7,508 nt of DNA from Anaerolineales bacterium (GTDB lineage: Bacteria > Chloroflexota > Anaerolineae > Anaerolineales > VGOW01). The notes beneath the pieces are model-generated. The model was given only the letters and a program-made list of their open reading frames with translations, was not told the origin of the DNA and did not search any database. The DNA is taken from assembly GCA_919901875.1 (NCBI GenBank), contig CAKKQG010000248.1:1-7508 (forward strand). The letters are read 5' to 3'. Below, in pieces: positions 6,315 through 7,508 of this stretch. Position numbers and translations under genes: made by a program. Positions within the stretch are counted from its first letter, which is position 1; every line of letters begins with the position of its first letter.

Positions 6315-6320
6315 ATTATA
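6315..6320 (-). promoter_or_regulatory. Putative -10 element (TATAAT) for the 386-aa glycosyltransferase
   Basis: A perfect TATAAT on the minus strand stands six bases (CGCCCC) before the ATG at 6308. No Shine-Dalgarno is present. This predicts a transcript starting at or beside the start codon. No convincing -35 is seen; the palindromic repeat begins about 14 bp further upstream. Confidence 0.5.
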
Positions 6321-6333
6321 GATGAAAGATTAA

Positions 6334-6427
6334 CGTCATTGCGGGCGTTCTTCGCGAAGCAATCTCAGACTCTGCCGACACGAGATTGCTTCGTTCCGCT
6401 CCGCGAAGAACGCTCCTCGCAATGACG
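6334..6427. repeat. Long palindromic repeat, copy 2
   Basis: The outer ends CGTCATTGCG (6334-6343) and CGCAATGACG (6418-6427) are exact reverse complements. Two more nested 12-bp arms pair exactly: GCGTTCTTCGCG (6345-6356) with CGCGAAGAACGC (6402-6413), and CGAAGCAATCTC (6355-6366) with GAGATTGCTTCG (6382-6393). It matches copy 1 at 3642-3724 in orientation and core arms but is 11 bp longer. It starts 16 bp after the HD-GYP stop and fills most of the spacer. As RNA it could protect the 3' end of the HD-GYP message or act as a weak terminator, but no T-tract follows it. Confidence 0.85.
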
Positions 6428-6443
6428 ATCCACTGCGTAACGC

Positions 6444-7508
6444 CTATAGTTGAAGTTGCGTTAAGAACACTTCGACCACTTTAGGATCAAGGTGCGTGCC
6501 TGACAACGACTTGATATGATCGCGCACTCTCTCGACTGACCAACGAGCGCGATACGGACGATCGGAACGCAAGGCGTCCCACACGTCGGCGACGGCGAAG
6601 GTACGCGCCGCCAATGGAATCTGTTCGCCTTGCAATCCGCGCGGATAGCCGCTGCCATCCCATTTTTCGTGATGACAATAGGGGATGTCGAGCGCGGGAT
6701 GCAAGTAAGTGATGGGCGAGAGCAAGTCAAAAGCATATTGTGGATGGCGACGCATAATCACCCATTCTTCGTCGGTCAGCTTGTCGGGTTTGAGCAGAAT
6801 AGAATCGGGGACGCCCATTTTGCCAATGTCGTGCAGCAACGCGCCACGCCGGATGTGTAGGATCGCTTCTTCGCTTAATTCCATAGCGCGAGCCAGTTGC
6901 AACGTAATGGCGGTGACGCGTTGCGTATGTCCTTCGGTTTCTTTATCGCGCATATCTAGCGCGCGCGACCAGCCTTCGAGCGTGGTGTCGTAGGCGAGCG
7001 CCAGGTCAATGTTGCTGCGTTGGAGATTTTGAAACAGGTTGGCGTTGTCAATGGCGATAGCAGCTTGAGCGGCAAGCATCTCCAGAAAGCTTAACCACTC
7101 GGAATCTGATTCAAACGACGCGCGGTGAAAAACCTCAAGCACGCCGACGACGTTGCCTTTGGTGATGAGCGGCAGGCAGAAGTAGGTGGTGAATCCTTCA
7201 GCCGCCTTCAGCGCGGCGAAGCGGGTATCGTGTCCGGCGGCAGATTGAGAGGCGGAGATCATTTGTCGTTCAAGAACAGCGCGCCCGGCATAGCCATCGC
7301 CTAGATGCAACTGAGTGCGCTCAACGGCTTTGGTCCGGAAACCGCTCCCGGCAGAATACTGAAGGGTTTGTAGTTGTGGATTAAGCATCAGAATGGCGGC
7401 GGCATCCGCGCGCAGTTGAGACATGACTTGGTTGAGGAAGATGGAGAGAGTGACGCGCAAATCGAAACTGCTGCTGATGGCTTGATCGATCACGCGCAAG
7501 GCAGAGAG
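6444..7508 (-). CDS. GAF + HD-GYP domain protein, probable cyclic-di-GMP phosphodiesterase (5' end outside window)
   Basis: The frame stays open to the right edge (codons for Leu-Ser-Ala precede the TTG at 7499), so the N terminus is missing. Numbering below starts at that TTG. A GAF sensor domain covers about residues 12-155 (ADAAAILMLNPQLQTLQYSAG, GDGYAGRAV, TYFCLPLITKGNVVGVLEVF). A helical connector follows to about 175. The HD-GYP domain fills about 175-351 with its metal-binding set intact: EGHTQRV (His191), LLHDIGK (His223-Asp224), MRRHP (His252), HHEKWDGSGYPRGL (His276-His277 and GYP at 284-286) and VADVWDAL (Asp305). RPYR follows at 314. Enzymes with these residues hydrolyse cyclic-di-GMP, here presumably controlled by a ligand of the GAF domain. 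No membrane segment is visible, but one may lie upstream. Its position ahead of polysaccharide genes suggests, without proving, a link to matrix production. Confidence 0.93.
   Translation of the reverse strand, partial: LSALRVIDQAISSSFDLRVTLSIFLNQVMSQLRADAAAILMLNPQLQTLQYSAGSGFRTKAVERTQLHLGDGYAGRAVLERQMISASQSAAGHDTRFAALKAAEGFTTYFCLPLITKGNVVGVLEVFHRASFESDSEWLSFLEMLAAQAAIAIDNANLFQNLQRSNIDLALAYDTTLEGWSRALDMRDKETEGHTQRVTAITLQLARAMELSEEAILHIRRGALLHDIGKMGVPDSILLKPDKLTDEEWVIMRRHPQYAFDLLSPITYLHPALDIPYCHHEKWDGSGYPRGLQGEQIPLAARTFAVADVWDALRSDRPYRARWSVERVRDHIKSLSGTHLDPKVVEVFLTQLQL

Noticed and set aside
1..7508. Hidden defence, mobile or secondary-metabolite system
   Set aside because: All long coding regions belong to known families (PurA, GT4, sugar-1-phosphate transferase, HD-GYP, CBM48, GT39-like tail). 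No nuclease, toxin, transposase, integrase or biosynthetic core was found on either strand.

Overview
The window reads as a chromosomal segment of a free-living bacterium of moderate G+C. The gene style and the crowd of short tandem and palindromic repeats in almost every spacer resemble Chloroflexota (Anaerolineae-like) genomes. That placement is inference from style, not from a marker tree. No defence system, CRISPR array, transposase, phage gene, rRNA or tRNA is visible.

Layout: two genes run rightward at the left edge. They are the C-terminal end of a large protein that resembles the tail of GT39-like membrane glycosyltransferases (1-437), and a small stand-alone CBM48/E-set protein of 115 aa (451-798). 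They converge on five leftward genes. Read in their own direction these are a GAF + HD-GYP signalling protein cut by the right edge (7508-6444), two GT4-type glycosyltransferases (6308-5148 and 4936-3812), a membrane polyprenyl-phosphate sugar-1-phosphate transferase (3627-2209), and adenylosuccinate synthetase PurA (2129-837).

The three sugar enzymes make a plausible exopolysaccharide or glycan set. The membrane phosphotransferase would load the first sugar on a lipid carrier, and the two GT4 enzymes would extend it in the cytoplasm. The HD-GYP protein upstream could link the set to cyclic-di-GMP, but only adjacency supports this. PurA is a housekeeping purine enzyme with no evident tie to its neighbours.

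The unusual layer is the DNA between the genes. Each spacer between the leftward genes, and the convergent junction, carries a short repeat: a 17-bp hairpin spanning two convergent stop codons; ATGAA/TTCAT heptamers between purA and the transferase; two copies of one long palindrome; ATTCGTG-type repeats; and a C-free 9-bp purine repeat. A GGAGATT heptamer array has also entered the coding sequence of one glycosyltransferase at its interdomain linker. Three leftward genes have a TATAAT-like hexamer 6-7 bp before the ATG and no visible Shine-Dalgarno, which suggests leaderless transcripts. The CBM48 gene instead has a strong AGGAGG.
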